Assembly: GCA_030280995.1 (NCBI GenBank)
Contig: JASXTE010000003.1
Location: forward strand, 51,144,974 to 51,208,973
Origin: Hemileia vastatrix
Taxonomy: Eukaryota; Basidiomycota; Pucciniomycetes; Pucciniales; Zaghouaniaceae
Direction of reading: 5' to 3'
Length of the DNA: 64,000 nt
The position numbers were made by a program, and so were the translations under genes. Shown piece after piece: positions 1 through 10,914 of the stretch. The notes beneath the pieces are model-generated. The model worked only from the letters and a program-made list of their open reading frames with translations, was not told the origin of the DNA and did no database searches. The first letter of the stretch is position 1. Each line of letters starts with the position of its first letter.

Positions 1-112
1 TTTGGCTCTATATATTATGTCTCAATGTCGTCATAGCTTAATTATGTGTTTTAAGGGTTTTAGTAGTCAAGGTGGATTTTTCTAAGTATTTTGGGCTTTA
101 TTGGTTTTCTTT
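1..112 (+). repeat. Fragment of a group B LTR (sense orientation)
   Basis: The first ~112 bases resemble the middle of the D LTR (about 11232-11345): both share the blocks gctctatat, gttttaagggttttagtag, tttttctaagta and attggttttct in the same order, with many differences between. It is an old, diverged LTR piece cut by the window edge. Similarity stops abruptly after the last block. Confidence 0.6.
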
Positions 113-430
113 CACCAGCTCAACATGAAATCACATATTTTGTCAGTGTTTTTTTTCATTCATCACTCATATCCTCTTCATCCTCTCCTCAAAAATCCGT
201 CAAACATTTTCAATTCCTCTATTTCATTCCTCTATTTCTCATTTCATCTTTCCAGGTAAGTCATTCTTTTTCTTATTTTTGATTTTTTTACTTGCTAATA
301 ATTTATTTTTTCTCTTTTTTTTTGTCCTTTTTTTTCTTTTTTTTTGTCCTGTAAGTGCTTTTTTTTGGTTTTCAAGGTTAGACTAATTTTGTTTTTTTTG
401 TACTATCTTTTTTTTCTTTTTTTTTGCCCT
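113..430. other. T-rich stretch without a recognisable gene
   Basis: Pyrimidine-rich DNA with long T runs and a tttccaggtaagt string that looks like adjoining splice sites. The open frame across 91-282 starts at a TTG, has no recognisable domain, and overlaps the LTR scrap. I see nothing supportable here. Confidence 0.5.
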
Positions 431-975
431 TCATAATCCCCCTTTCCCCCCTCCTTTCTCCCCTTCTTGGCCACCTCAAGTCCCCCCCTTTCCCCCCCTT
501 TCCCCCCCTTTCCCCCCCTTTCCCCCCCTTTCCCCCCCTTTCCCCCCCCTTTCCCCCCCTTTCCCCCCCTTTCCCCCCCTTTCCCCCCCTTTCCCCCCCT
601 TTCCCCCCCTTTCCCCCCCTTTCCCCCCCTTTCCCCCCTTTCCCCCCCTTTCCCCCCCTTTCCCCCCTTTCCCCCCCTTTCCCCCCCTTTCCCCCCTTTC
701 CCCCCCTTTCCCCCCCTTTCCCCCCCTTTCCCCCCCTTTCCCCCCCTTTCCCCCCCTTTCCCCCCCTTTCCCCCCTCCTTTCTCCCCTTCTTGGCCACCT
801 CAAGTCCCCCCCTTTCCCCCCTCCTTGTTTTTCTCCATACCACCCTTTCTCCCCTTCTTGGCCACCTCAACTCCCCCCCTTTACCTTCTTTTCCCTCCCT
901 TTGCCCCCCCTTTACCCCCTCCTTGGCCCCCTCAAGCCCCCCTTTACCCCCTCCTTGGCCCCCTCAAACCCCCCT
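431..975. repeat. C-rich minisatellite, left arm of an inverted satellite
   Basis: The core, about 481-775, is a tandem array of 9-10 bp units (three T followed by six or seven C). It is bracketed by a longer repeat containing cttcttggccacctcaag at about 463, 787 and 856, and by units with ttggccccctcaag near 925-965. The long proline/phenylalanine/serine-rich open frames here are products of the repeat, not genes. The G-rich arm at 9333-9690 carries the reverse complement of the same unit types, so before element G inserted the two arms faced each other across about 100 bp of ordinary sequence (976-1081). Confidence 0.85.
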
Positions 976-1081
976 CAAATCTAACCTCATACCGCTCCAC
1001 ACCCCCCACCAACTACTTATCAAATCGTTACCAATTAAATAAGTTAGGTGAAGGGGGGGTCTGAGGTGGGTCAGAGGGGGT

Positions 1082-1890
1082 TGTCACCAGACAACCTACG
1101 CACAAGGTCAAGGGTGTTCCTGGAAGTGAGATGAGGAGAGTAGTTTAGAAACTTCTTTGAAGCACAGAGGAAATTTTAGAGGAAGTGATTCGAAGATGAC
1201 TCAAAGGAAGAGCTACTTCTTCGAGATATGTTTGATAAGAATTCTAATATAATTTAAAGGTAATATTAATATTCTTAAGATCTCACAAAGGGTTGGAAAC
1301 TCAATAATCAAATATTTAGGATTTAGAAATGATTACTGAGAAAATGAGGAAAGATACAATATTAATGGTTTAATCTGAAGCTTTACCACTATTAACTATA
1401 TATAAGTTTTATAATTTAATTCTAAAGAATGTCAAACCAAAATCCAACCCCTTTTATATCCTTTACTCCTCCTCGCATTGACCTCATACCCATCCATCAT
1501 TCTGCACACCAAAGACCACCAAAATTACACCCATTACACCTGGACCCTCCTTACTAACATCCGTTAGCCCTTTAATCCTCCACTAACCATCCCGTCCATG
1601 CTCACTACCCCTTTTTAGTAACCCACAGATATTTAATAAACCTTTTAGCGGACTATTACATTGACTATTGTGCTGTGTGTCGCTTATTGAGGAAAAGACT
1701 AAGACACACTATTGAGAGATTGACTAATTTAGATTTAAAGTTTAGACTAGCACAGTTGAATAGTGAGTACACAAAGGAAAGTCGCAGTTGCTATGTAGAA
1801 TTTCTTTCTGCGCTTTGAGTATGGATTGAGACCTCTGTATTATTGATTCAATGAGCTGCTTTTGCCTCGAGTGTCACGTGGCGCATGACA
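1082..1890 (-). repeat. 3' LTR of element G (809 bp)
   Basis: It starts tgtcaccag and ends gcgcatgaca, with matching TGTCA/TGACA ends. It aligns along its length with 7192-7705 plus 9034-9332 and, in reverse complement, with 33115-33920 and 63146-63952. On the minus strand it contains a TATAAAA-type box (the complement of ttttatatcc near 1453) followed by the start-site region seen in F. Confidence 0.92.
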
Positions 1891-1900
1891 GATGCCCGGT

Positions 1901-1907
1901 TATAAAA
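1901..1907 (+). promoter_or_regulatory. TATA box of the antisense gene in G
   Basis: TATAAAA lies 11 bp inside the element from the LTR edge and 82 bp upstream of the ATG at 1989, pointing away from the LTR. The corresponding place in F (63129-63135, minus) reads TATAAGA in the same context (ATGCCCGG before it, GCG after it). This suggests a dedicated antisense promoter. No expression evidence can be had from sequence. Confidence 0.6.
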
Positions 1908-1988
1908 ACGCGAGCTCCATTGAGCCTGAGACATACTTTCCCACACTACTTTCTCTCCCTTCTTGCTTTAATTACTTTATACTATATT

Positions 1989-2540
1989 ATGTTGACTTGT
2001 CCTACCCCGACTCCCACCCCTCCAAACCCCAAAGCGGATGGTGGAATCATCACCTGGAAGTATTCTCAAGCCTGCACAGCCTGCGAATCAATGGAATACT
2101 TCTGCGTCGAAAGCACGGCGACAAGAGGTCGTCCCCAGAAATGTGAGTTTTGCCGCTGGAGACGGGTGGCGTGTGATGCCTTATTAAAAAACGCTGACAT
2201 CGAGCATTGATTTAAAAAAAACAAATATTGGGTAATACCCAAGACCAAAGAGGTGGTTGAAGATATCTGGGATGTATTGGTCAGGGATGATCAGTCGGTG
2301 GGAGAGACTGAGGAGGAGGTTGAAGATACCGTGGCAACCTGGGTAACCCAGGCCACAAGAAAGAAATAAGGGGTCGAAGAAGATGTAGATGAGTTAGTTG
2401 AAGAGGATGAGGATGAAGTCCCTATTTAGAGACAGACACCGAAGAAGCAGCGGATGGTCATTGAGGATGACGAAGAGGAGAAGTAAGTGACGGTGGAAGT
2501 CACCCCAAAATTATTCTTAGAAGCTGACCCATTGTTCGAA
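1989..2540 (+). pseudogene. Antisense cysteine-cluster (Zn2Cys6-like) gene of element G, exon 1
   Basis: Runs opposite to gag-pol in the 3' region of G. From the ATG at 1989 the product has a Pro-rich start, then C-x2-C-x6-C (CTACESMEYFC), 12 residues, and C-x2-C-x6-C (CEFCRWRRVAC). The second half carries basic residues, as in fungal binuclear zinc clusters, although the linker is longer than in Gal4. An acidic tail follows (EEEVEDT, DEEE), broken by several stops, the first at about 2208. Exon 1 ends at GTAAGT (2541), with a TACTGATGAC branch-like site near 2581; the matching intron in F is complete. Exon 2 is deleted here. A DNA-binding or regulatory role is inference; no function is proven. 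Confidence 0.7.
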
Positions 2541-2611
2541 GTAAGTCTGTTCTTCTTTTATTTTTTTAAAACAATTTTTGTTACTGATGACCTATGTTGT
2601 ATGTTTCTTAA

Positions 2612-3848
2612 GCCAGTTCCAGGAGAGATACATAGAAAACAGGGTGAATAGCCTGCCATTTAGGAGGTAGCTTGAGTAGAAATGCAGTTTTAGAGACTTC
2701 GGAGTAGATTTGAATGGTCCCAAGCGTTTTTCAGCCAGTTTCATTGTTGGTCGAGTTGTTCAAATCTTTTGTACATTGAGCCAAACTTTGTTGCCTGGTT
2801 TTAAAGAAGGAGAAGATTGTTGATGTTTGTCGGCCTGTTCCTTGTACCTTTGAATCGCTAATTCCAAATTTGATTTAAGTTCTTCTTGTAGTAGTGATAT
2901 GGTTTGAAGATAATGTTCCACAGGATGACTAGTTCCTACATGGATTGAGTTGAATCAAGGATGTCTTCCATAAACATTTTCGAAAGGAGATTGTAGTGTC
3001 AAAGAATGGGTCGAGTTATAATAAGCAAATTCAGCCAATGGTAACTATGTGGTCCAATCTTCTTGTTGGTAACTGACATACATTCCAAGGTATTGTTCGA
3101 GGATTTGGTTGACCCTTTCCATTTTCCCATTGGTTTCAGGATGATAGGCCGTGGAGAGATTCCTCATGATATTGAGTTGTCAACACAATTGAGTCCAGAA
3201 TGTGGATACGAACAATGAGCCTCTATCTGAAATAATATCATTAGGTAAGCCATGTTTGGAAAATACATGTTCCAGAAACAATTTTGACAAATCTTCTGCT
3301 GTAGCAGTGGTAGTGGTTTTTATGAAAATAGACATATTTGAAAATCTATCTAGTATTACTAATATAGCATCAAAATTATTAGAAAGAGGGAGTTGAGAAA
3401 TAAAATCCATTGATAAAGATTCCCAAGGTTTAGAGGGAATAGGAAGCGGTTGAAGAAACCCATGCTTCCGGTGATGGGGAGCCTCATTCCTATTAAATTC
3501 ATAACAAGATCTTATATAGGCCTTGATTTCTCTGGTCATTCCTGGCCAGAAGAAATCCCTTGCAATTAAGTGGTAGGTTTTTTCAACCCCAAAATGACCA
3601 GCTAATGGAGAATCATGTCGACTATTGAAAATCCATACTTTTAATTTGTTGTTGTTGGGTATGACTACTCTTCCTAAAAAAATTAATAGACCTGATTCAA
3701 TACTAAATCTTTTGGCCCCTTGCTTCGAGAGTATTTTGTCTTTTAACCCTATACAATAACTGTCCTTGGACTGAGCTTGGAGGATGTTGGATAGTGGATT
3801 TTGAATAGATTGAATTGTCATTGAATTAAGTTGATGAGTCTTTAACAT
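2612..3848 (-). pseudogene. Integrase region of element G
   Basis: On the minus strand the reading begins with an HHCC zinc domain (HDSPLAGHFG and so on). The second Cys of the final C-x2-C has become Phe (SCYEF). The catalytic core has D in SMDFISQLP, D in SDRGSLFV and E in [10 protein letters not shown], the DDE triad of retroviral-type integrases that insert cDNA into the host chromosome. The first ~222 codons are open and the rest is interrupted by stops. The C-terminal GPF-like segment runs to about 2612, where sequence jumps into the antisense-gene intron; the chromodomain expected from F is missing. Confidence 0.85.
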
Positions 3849-3863
3849 TGATTCGTTGAAAAT

Positions 3864-5312
3864 TTATTTCAAATTTGCTGGGTTCTTGTCAGAAAATGTG
3901 TCCCCCCGCTGTGGGTAAACGTCATCCTGAGGTGACAGGATATCTGGTACAATGCAGTTCTTACCTGGGCAATAGGAAATAGAAAAAGGAAATTCAGCCC
4001 ACCTGGCTTGACACCTGGTTAACACTTTGGAAGACATAAAGTATTTCAAAGCATTGTGGTCAGTCAGGATTTGAAAAGGACTATCTAGGCTGAGAAGAAA
4101 AGGGCGCCATTTTTTAAGACAATGAATAATAGCTAAAATCTCTTTGTCACGAATTTCATAATTTAATTCTGCTGCAATGAGTTTGCTTGACTCAAAAGCA
4201 ACAGGGTGAAACAATTTTGTTTCAAGATTGAATTGAGAAATGACGCCTGAGATAGCATAATCGCTAGCGTCTGTCTTGACTATTGTCAAATCAGAAGGAT
4301 CAAAGTGTCAAAGAATTGGAGCTGTGGTAAATGCAGTCTTCAATGCTTCAAATTCCTTTTGTGCTGTAGAAGTAAAAACAAAAGGAATATCTTTTCTTAG
4401 AAGAGAAGTAAGATTGGAAATATTTTTAGAGTCATCTTTAATAAATCTTCTATAGAAATTGGCAAAACCCAAAAATCCTTGAAGGGATTTAACAGTTTTG
4501 GGCTCAGGCCATTCTAGGACTTTATGGACCTTTTTGTCGTCCATGACAAAACTATCAGTGGATAACGTAAACCCCAAAAAATCAATAGATTTAAGATGGA
4601 ATTCACATTTATTGTGCTTGGCATAGAGACAATGATCTTGAAGGCAATTTAGAATCTGTCAAACATGATGAATATGTTCATCCAGTGTCTTTGAGAAAAT
4701 TAAAATATCGTCTAAGTAGACGACAACAAATTGTTAGACAACATCTTGAAAGATGTCATTAACAAAAGTTTGAAAAGTAGATGGTGCGTTACATAATACA
4801 AAAGGCATTACTAAATATTCAAAACTGCCAAATCTAGTGTGCATTGCAGTCAGTGGTTCATGACCTTCCGCAATGGGAATAACATTATAAGCACCTTGAA
4901 GATCAATTTTAGAAAATTAATTAGCACCATTAAAAAGGGTAAGAAGCAATGACATATGAGGAACTGGTTATGCATTCTTCTTTGTAACTGTGTTAAGCTT
5001 TCTATAGTCAACACGCAACCTAAGGCTACCCTCTTTTTTCTTTACAAAAAGAACAGGGGAGCCGGTTGGAGATTTACTGGCTCTGATGTAACCTTTGGCT
5101 ACATTCTCTGCAATGTAGTCTTTAATAAATTACGATTTGTCCTTCAATAATGAATAGACAGGACCTTCCGGAGGTACTAGACCTATTAACTCTATTTCAT
5201 GGTCGTAGGGTCGATGAGGTGGTAACTTATCAGCCTTCCGGATTGAAAAAACATTGAGGAAATCATTATAGATTTCTTGTAGAGTTGATTTGGTTTTCCT
5301 CATCATCTTCAA
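3864..5312 (-). pseudogene. Reverse transcriptase and RNase H of element G
   Basis: Minus-strand reading, in order: an N-terminal segment ending in [10 protein letters not shown] fingers ([18 protein letters not shown]); the palm with catalytic YLDD (VVVYLDDI, about 4708-4728); thumb; then LGFANFYRRFI; then RNase H with TDAS, an E in NYEIRDKE and LTDH. Together these enzymes copy the element RNA to DNA and degrade the template. Several in-frame stops (for example TAA in KKNA*PVP, and others before and after YLDD) and frameshifts break it, so no active enzyme can be made. Confidence 0.9.
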
Positions 5313-5961
5313 GAGAGTCTGTCAAGGGAAGACCAGAATTGAGAGAGCATAATTTGACTACTTTGAGGCAATTTAAATCCTCTTCGAGTGAAGTGATTGA
5401 GCTAGAAGGGTTAGCCAATTGCTCATTTAGAGAAAGATCAGATGCTTGAAAGTCATCTGGAAGAGATTTGTCCTCTAGCAGGACATTGTCAGGTGGTTTG
5501 TTTAACTCCCTATTGACCTTCATGGAAGAATCAGAAATATACTTAGTACATGGGGTGATCAATCCCCGTGACCAATCAACTTCAGGATTCAAATGCATTA
5601 AAAAGTCATGGCCAAGGATGGGATTGTCCATTCTTGGGGTGTCCAAGACTGGTAATTCCCACTCAAAGGGGGGAAAGTTCGGAAAGTTGAAAACCCATAA
5701 AACTTTCTTACTTACCCAATATTTGGGTTCCTCTGATTCGACCAAATAAATTGGAGTTCAATCGATATCTGTGAATTTAAGCTTTAACTTCTCGGAAAAA
5801 GATAAAATGACAAAAGAAATTGAAGCTCCAGAGTCTATAAGACAACTAAAGGGGGTATCCTCCTTGAAAAGAATGAATCTCAAGTGGTTTAAGGCAACTC
5901 CAGTCCTTAAGACATGGAGGTTCTGTGCACTGTGAAAGATAAGATAGTTTGCTTTGCACAC
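5266..5961 (-). pseudogene. Aspartic protease and linker of element G
   Basis: The minus-strand product contains SCLIDSGASISFV, the D-S-G active-site loop of retropepsins, which cleave the Gag-Pol polyprotein in the particle. A stop separates this N-terminal half (5758-5961) from the following stretch (5266-5745), which contains the flap-side sequence ILGHDFLMHLNPEVDW and an acidic linker leading into RT. The same region in F (35184-35861) is one open frame but has lost the catalytic Ser. Confidence 0.85.
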
Positions 5962-5984
5962 AAGTAAATTATCTACTAGTTTTT

Positions 5985-7116
5985 TGACCTTGAACTAGTA
6001 CCTTCTCTTTCCTTCATTTTCACACAATCTTCTAGCTTTTTCTTACCCCCACAATACATACATAACCCATTATCTGCTCGCCTCTTCCTCTCAGCTTCTT
6101 TAAGTTCCCCTTTTAGATCCAGTACTTTACTGATGTTGCCTGGGGTTGAGCCTTTTTGTCTAGGTTTGTCCTTTCCCTTAGTGAGTTGTCTGTGGGTGTG
6201 AAGAAGGTCCCGATTTAAAATTTAGGCCTTGAGATTTGTTGGTGTATCAATGATGTTGTAGTTGTCCTTGGTAAACGCCGTCGAGTTTGAGGTTTTGATC
6301 CATTAAATCCATTAAAGTAGTTATCTTCTGACCTTGAAGATTTAATTGATCCACAATCCTCGAAGGAAGTCCCTTTTTGAAATGATACTTGAGGGCAGCA
6401 TCATTCCAACCTACTCAAGTTTGAAGTGCTCTGAAGTTTGAGATATATTCAGAGGCTTTACCATTATCACTCATGCGGAGGAAATCCAATTCAATTTCTG
6501 TGTTTTCAGTTTCATTAGGGTCACCGAACAACGTAAAGAGTTGGTCTTCAAACTTTTCCCAGTTATTAATAAGTAAGTGGGTTTCTGTCAAAGAGAGCAT
6601 GAGAAGATAAGGTTCGAACCATCTTGCTGCTTTTCCGGCTAGGAATAAAGAAGCATAAACATCCTTCGATTGGTCGTTATGGAACAGGAGCTTGCATGTT
6701 TGCAAGAAGGGCCGCATTCTGTATGAATTTTCTCCATCAAATTTATCAGGAGATTTAATGGAAGGAGTTTTAAATTTAGATCCCTCCGAAGACGTTGGAT
6801 TGGAAAGGGGTTTCATGAAAAGTCTCATGAAGTCTTCCAGCAAATCAGATGGTCCAGCTTCCGAAGGTTGACCAGAAGGGTGAGTAGCAGGGGCCGATGG
6901 TGCCTCATGCATTGTATCCTCTCCTTCTTCTTCCTTGCTAGAATCATCAAAATCCTGGGGGATGTCTTATACAGATTGGACTGAATGTCCATTTTCCCTA
7001 AGGTCAAGAGGTTTCAAGGAGTGAGTGCGGGAAACAGGCTGTGTGGCTGTTGGCCTGCCTCTGGCGTGAGCCCTTGTAGTAGTGCCCGTAGGAGGAGTGC
7101 GTTGAACAGGTGCCAT
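5985..7116 (-). pseudogene. gag of element G
   Basis: Starts at the ATG at 7116 (MAPVQRTPP), matched exactly by F at 33999. An acidic N-terminus is followed by a retrotransposon Gag core (AARWFEPYLLML, NNWEKFEDQLFTLFGDP) and a short zinc knuckle CMYCGGKHKLEDC, which binds RNA and is one residue shorter than the usual CCHC box. Stops include VQSV*DIP near 6966 and ALQT*VGWN near 6415, at sites where F has coding codons. Gag would assemble the cytoplasmic particle; this copy cannot. Confidence 0.85.
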
Positions 7117-7176
7117 TTAAAGAATTTAAAACACCTGAAAAAAGGACGTAGTAGTACCAAAGAATGAGAACTACGG

Positions 7177-7190
7177 AGAATTAAATTATA
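7177..7190 (-). promoter_or_regulatory. Self-priming type primer-binding site of element G
   Basis: One base inside the LTR edge. The minus strand reads TATAATTTAATTCT, which is perfectly complementary to AGAATTAAATTATA inside the LTR (complement at 7520-7533), just downstream of a TATAAAA box. There is no TGG-type tRNA site here. Confidence 0.7.
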
Positions 7191-7705
7191 CTGTCACTGG
7201 AAGACCTATGCACAAGGTCGAGGGTGTTCCTAGAAGTGAGATGAGGAGAGTAGTTTAGAAACTTCTTCAAAGCACAGAGGAAATTTTTGAGGAAGTGATT
7301 CAAAGATGACTTGAAGGAAGAGCTAGTGCTTCGAGATATGTTTGATAAGAATTCTAATATAATTTAAAGGTAATATTAATATTCTTAAGATCTTACAAAG
7401 GTTTGGAAACTCAATAATCAAAGATTTAGGATTTAGAAATGATTACTGAGAAAATGAGGAAAGATACAATAATAATGGTTTAACCTGAAGCTTTACCACT
7501 ATTAACTATATATACGTTTTATAATTTAATTCTAAGGAATGTCAAACCAATATCCAACCCCTTTTATATCCTTTACTTCTCCTCGCATTGACCTCATACC
7601 CATCCATCATTCTGCACACCACAGACCACAAGAATTACACCCGTTACACCTGGACCCTCCTCACTAACATCTGTTAACCCTTTAATCCTCCACTAACCAT
7701 CCTGT

Positions 7706-9033
7706 TGTGGAATTCCAAATCTGGGTAGGCTACTTAGGTGAAAATTTGATTGGACCTTGGTTGGAAGAAAATCATGGTGTTAGCAGGTGTTAATTTGGTT
7801 GAAGGGAGTTAACTGGAGTTTTTTTTGGGTGGATTTATGGTGATTTTTGGAGGATTTATGGTGATTTTTTGGAGGATTTATGGTGTTTTGGATTGCATAT
7901 ATGTTGGTATTCCTATTGTTATTTGATGGTTTCATGGATTGTGTATTGGTTTTACTGGATTTTCTAGGGCTCTCTTGGTATTTTTGGTGGATGCTGTGTG
8001 CTCATGGAGTAGCCATTTTTTTTCTGGTGCGCTCCGGTTTGCTCCGGTTTTCTCCGGTGATTTTCCGGTGCAAAAGCGAAGTCACTGTGGCAAAGTTTGG
8101 TCACTGCAGAAAAGTCTGGGCACTATGGCAAAGTTTGGTCACTGTAGAAAAGTCTGATCACCAGTGCAAAGTTTGGTCACTGCAGAAAAGTCTGGGCACT
8201 GTGGCAAAGTTTGGTCACTGTAGAAAAGTCTGATCACCATTGCAAAGTTTGGTCACTGTGCAAAGTTTGGTCACTGTGCCAAAAGTTTGGCTATTGTGGC
8301 AAAATTCAGTTAGAAAGTTATTATGCTTACTAGATCAATAGTTTATTGTAGACCATATGCATGTAGGGTATTGTTGGAAAGGTCTGGAGCAGGAGAATCA
8401 TATGGGGGAGGGAGAATCTTAGTCTTCTATATTTTTTTTGTCTTTTGGTTTCAATAATAAGGGTCTTTTTTTGATAATTAAAAATATTTAACATATAACA
8501 ACAATTATAATAAAAAATATCAACATATAGGGTACCATTGGATAGCTCTCATCCTTGGTGACTCAAATTTATTTCTTTTCTTATAAAATTTATAAAATAA
8601 AAATATAATAAAGAACACTCTTTAATTTTGGTGGGAAACTGGGTAAATCTGGGGCAGACCTTTAATAAGGCACCTTTGAACAGATCATCCCAAGGGTAGT
8701 TTCTGGGGTACTTTACTGTACTTTTCAGTCTCTGGGGCAAGTGTTGAAGCTTGCTCTAAGTATTTGCTGTGACTTGTATCAGTGTAATCTGGTATAAGGT
8801 ATTTGTTTTGGGGGTGTAATCATTTATTGCACTTATTTTTTTTCTAAATTATAGGTTTCCAACACTTTCAAAATCTTTCTCTCAGATTTTCAACTAATCC
8901 AACTCTTCAAGAAGATCTTCAAGCTTAGTTAATTTAATATTAGGTTTACTTAGAGGGACAGGGATTTCTTTTTGTTTTTCCAACTCCCTTGGATTCTGCC
9001 TGCAGCAAGGTGACTGTAGGAGTCTACTCTACA
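7706..9033 (+). mobile_element. Solo LTR of a group B-like element inserted in the G LTR
   Basis: It begins TGTGGAATTCC and ends GTCTACTCTACA, has TG...CA ends and a 4-bp duplication CTGT (7702-7705, 9034-9037). Its tail (gagggacagggattt, then ccaactccctt) resembles the sense-strand end of the D and E LTRs, so it is a distant group B LTR left after internal recombination. It encodes no protein I recognise. The 4-bp duplication agrees with that of C. Confidence 0.8.
8083..8295 (+). repeat. Tandem repeat inside the solo LTR
   Basis: About four imperfect units of roughly 60 bp built from gcaaagtttggtcactg and gaaaagtctgggcactg. The open frames across it are repeat products. Confidence 0.75.
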
Positions 9034-9332
9034 CTGTCCATGCTCACTACCCCTTTTTAATAACCCACAGATATTTAATAAACCTTTTAGTAGACTATTT
9101 CATTGACTATTGTGCTTTGTGTCACTTATTGAGGAAAAGACTAAGACACACTATTGAGAGATTGACTAATTTAGATTTAGAGTTTAGACTAGCGCGGTTG
9201 AATAGTGAGTACACAAAAGAAAGTTGCAGTTTCTATGTAGAATTTCTTTCTGCGCTTTGAGTATGGATTTAGACCTCTGTATTATTGATTTAATGAGCTG
9301 CTTTTGCCTCGAGTGTCATGTGGCGCATGACA

Positions 9333-9690
9333 GGGGTAAAGGGAAGGTAAAAGGGGGGCTTGAGGGAGCCAAGGAGGGGGTAAAGAGGGGGGCTTGAGGG
9401 GGCCAAGGGGGGGTAAAGGGGGGTAAAGGGGGGTAAAGGGGGGTAAAGGGGGGTAAAGGGGGGTAAAGGTGGGTAAAGAAGGGGTAAAGGGGGGTAAAGG
9501 GAGGGTAAAGAAGGGGTAAAGGGGGGTAAGGGGGGGTAAAGAAGGTGTAAAGAAGGGATAAAGGGGGTAAAGGGAGGGTAAAGAGGAACTAAAGGGGGGG
9601 GGTTTGAGGCAGGTAAAGGGGGGTAAAGCAGGGAGAAAGAAGGGATAAAGGGAGGGTAAAGGGCCACTAAAGGGAGGGGTTGTGGTGGGC
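9333..9690. repeat. G-rich minisatellite, right arm of the inverted satellite
   Basis: About 10-bp units of GGGGGGTAAA, with interspersed gggcttgagggggccaagg blocks that are the reverse complement of units at 925-965. The first five bases are the right-hand TSD of element G. The Pro-rich minus-strand frames are repeat artefacts. Confidence 0.85.
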
Positions 9691-10320
9691 AAGGAGGGCA
9701 TTTTGAAGAAAAAAAAGACTAATCTCTGCTTCTTAATTTTTTTTAAAGAATTTATTTTCTTTCCTTTAGTTTCTGGACATTTCCCCCTGTTTCCAAAATA
9801 AATCAAGTAATTTAATTTTTTATATTTGTGTTTGTTTTTTCAAATAATTAATTATTTTGATATTTACTGAAATCAATTTTTTATTTATCTTTTAATAAAT
9901 TGGATCGAATGATATCAACAAGTATTTCCAATAGCAGGGAAGTAATTTTTATTTATTTATTTATTTTTATTTTAAATTTACTGAATTTATCTTATATTTT
10001 ATTTATTAACTCTTTTTTTTTGGGGTAATTTTGTTTTACCTTGTATTTTAATTATAATTCAGGTTTTAATTTTAAAATTTTATTTTTTTCAAAATTAATT
10101 ACTGATTTTTTTCAACTAATTTAATTTTTTTTTTACCAAATTTTTTTTTCTTTTCAATTATTTTATTGATAATTTTTTTTTGTTGGGGGTTTTTATAATA
10201 TATTTATTTTTTTCTTGTTAACTTTTTGGTTTTATAATTTTTTTTACCAGGAAGTTACTATGGAAAATTTAACTTGCTCATCTTCATTACCATCAATTTC
10301 TTCTGAATCATCTTTCTTGT
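9691..10320. other. AT-rich unannotated stretch
   Basis: Long T and A runs with no ORF, LTR or hairpin motif that I can relate to the elements. It ends at the LTR of H. I see nothing functional. Confidence 0.5.
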
Positions 10321-10914
10321 TGTAGACAATCCTATAGTACTAGCTATAAACCTTGACTAAGGGAGTTGGAGAAAATCCAGAGAGAAAATCCCCTGTCCCT
10401 TTAGAAAAATATAAGTGAGATTTACCTGCTACAGTAAATTGGTTCCTATTTTTTAAAAGCCCCTTTTCCAATAAACTTGACTGCCTGATCACCCAAGAAA
10501 GTAGTCTCCAGACAGACTAGCAAACCAAAGAACTGAAATTTAGACCAATGTCCACACCAGAGAAAGCAATGATACTTGATATAGCTTGCAAGACTACACC
10601 AGAGAAAACAGTTGCCAAAGTTGAGTTAAATGAAGAACTAAACTTGCAAAAAACACAGCCAATTGTGGCCAAAAAACATTGAAAACTGAGTGAGGAACAA
10701 GGATATAACCTCCAGATGGTTGTATGATGATTAAGGTTGCCCCAAACTGTCTTATTCACTATATACACCAGACCACTATCTATGAGCCCATGCACACCAA
10801 CAAATTTGGCATTTCTGAGCGCCAAATTGCATAAAACCCCTCTAGAAACGATTCCCAGCTTTCTAGCACTGAGGTGGGCAGTCCCCCCAATGTCTTGAGA
10901 CCTGCCTGAGGCAG
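10321..10914 (-). repeat. 3' LTR of element H, truncated by D
   Basis: Begins TGTAGACAATCC on the plus strand, the complement of the group B LTR end, and follows the E LTRs for about 590 bp until the D LTR begins. It has one fewer of the ~42-bp internal repeat units (acaccagaga...) than the D and E LTRs. Confidence 0.8.

Larger units (their letters stand above)
1082..9332 (-). mobile_element. Element G: group A Ty3/Gypsy chromovirus-type retrotransposon, degenerate
   Basis: An LTR retrotransposon read on the minus strand. Its LTRs begin TGTCA and end TGACA, and it is flanked by the 5-bp duplication GGGGT (1077-1081 and 9333-9337). Minus-strand order from the high-coordinate end is LTR, self-priming site, gag, protease, RT, RNase H, integrase, then an antisense (plus-strand) cysteine-rich gene, then LTR. 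Its 5' LTR is split by a solo LTR. Many stops and frameshifts make it inactive. Compared with F, its relative in this window, it has lost the chromodomain and exon 2 of the antisense gene by a deletion near 2600. Confidence 0.92.
7192..9332 (-). repeat. 5' LTR of element G, split by a solo LTR
   Basis: Two pieces, 7192-7705 and 9034-9332, rebuild an LTR of about 810 bp that matches 1082-1890. The 1328 bp between them is a foreign insertion with a CTGT duplication. Confidence 0.92.

Noticed and set aside
481..775. Telomere-like repeat
   Set aside because: Units of three T and six or seven C do not match TTAGGG-type telomeres, and retroelement sequence continues on both sides.
378..1064. Overlapping long open frames with Pro/Phe/Ser or Gly/Lys repeats on both strands
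   Set aside because: They are translations of the C/G-rich minisatellite; all frames are open because of the repeat period, and no start context or domain is present.
9282..9806. Pro/Leu-rich minus-strand frames
   Set aside because: Products of the G-rich satellite arm.
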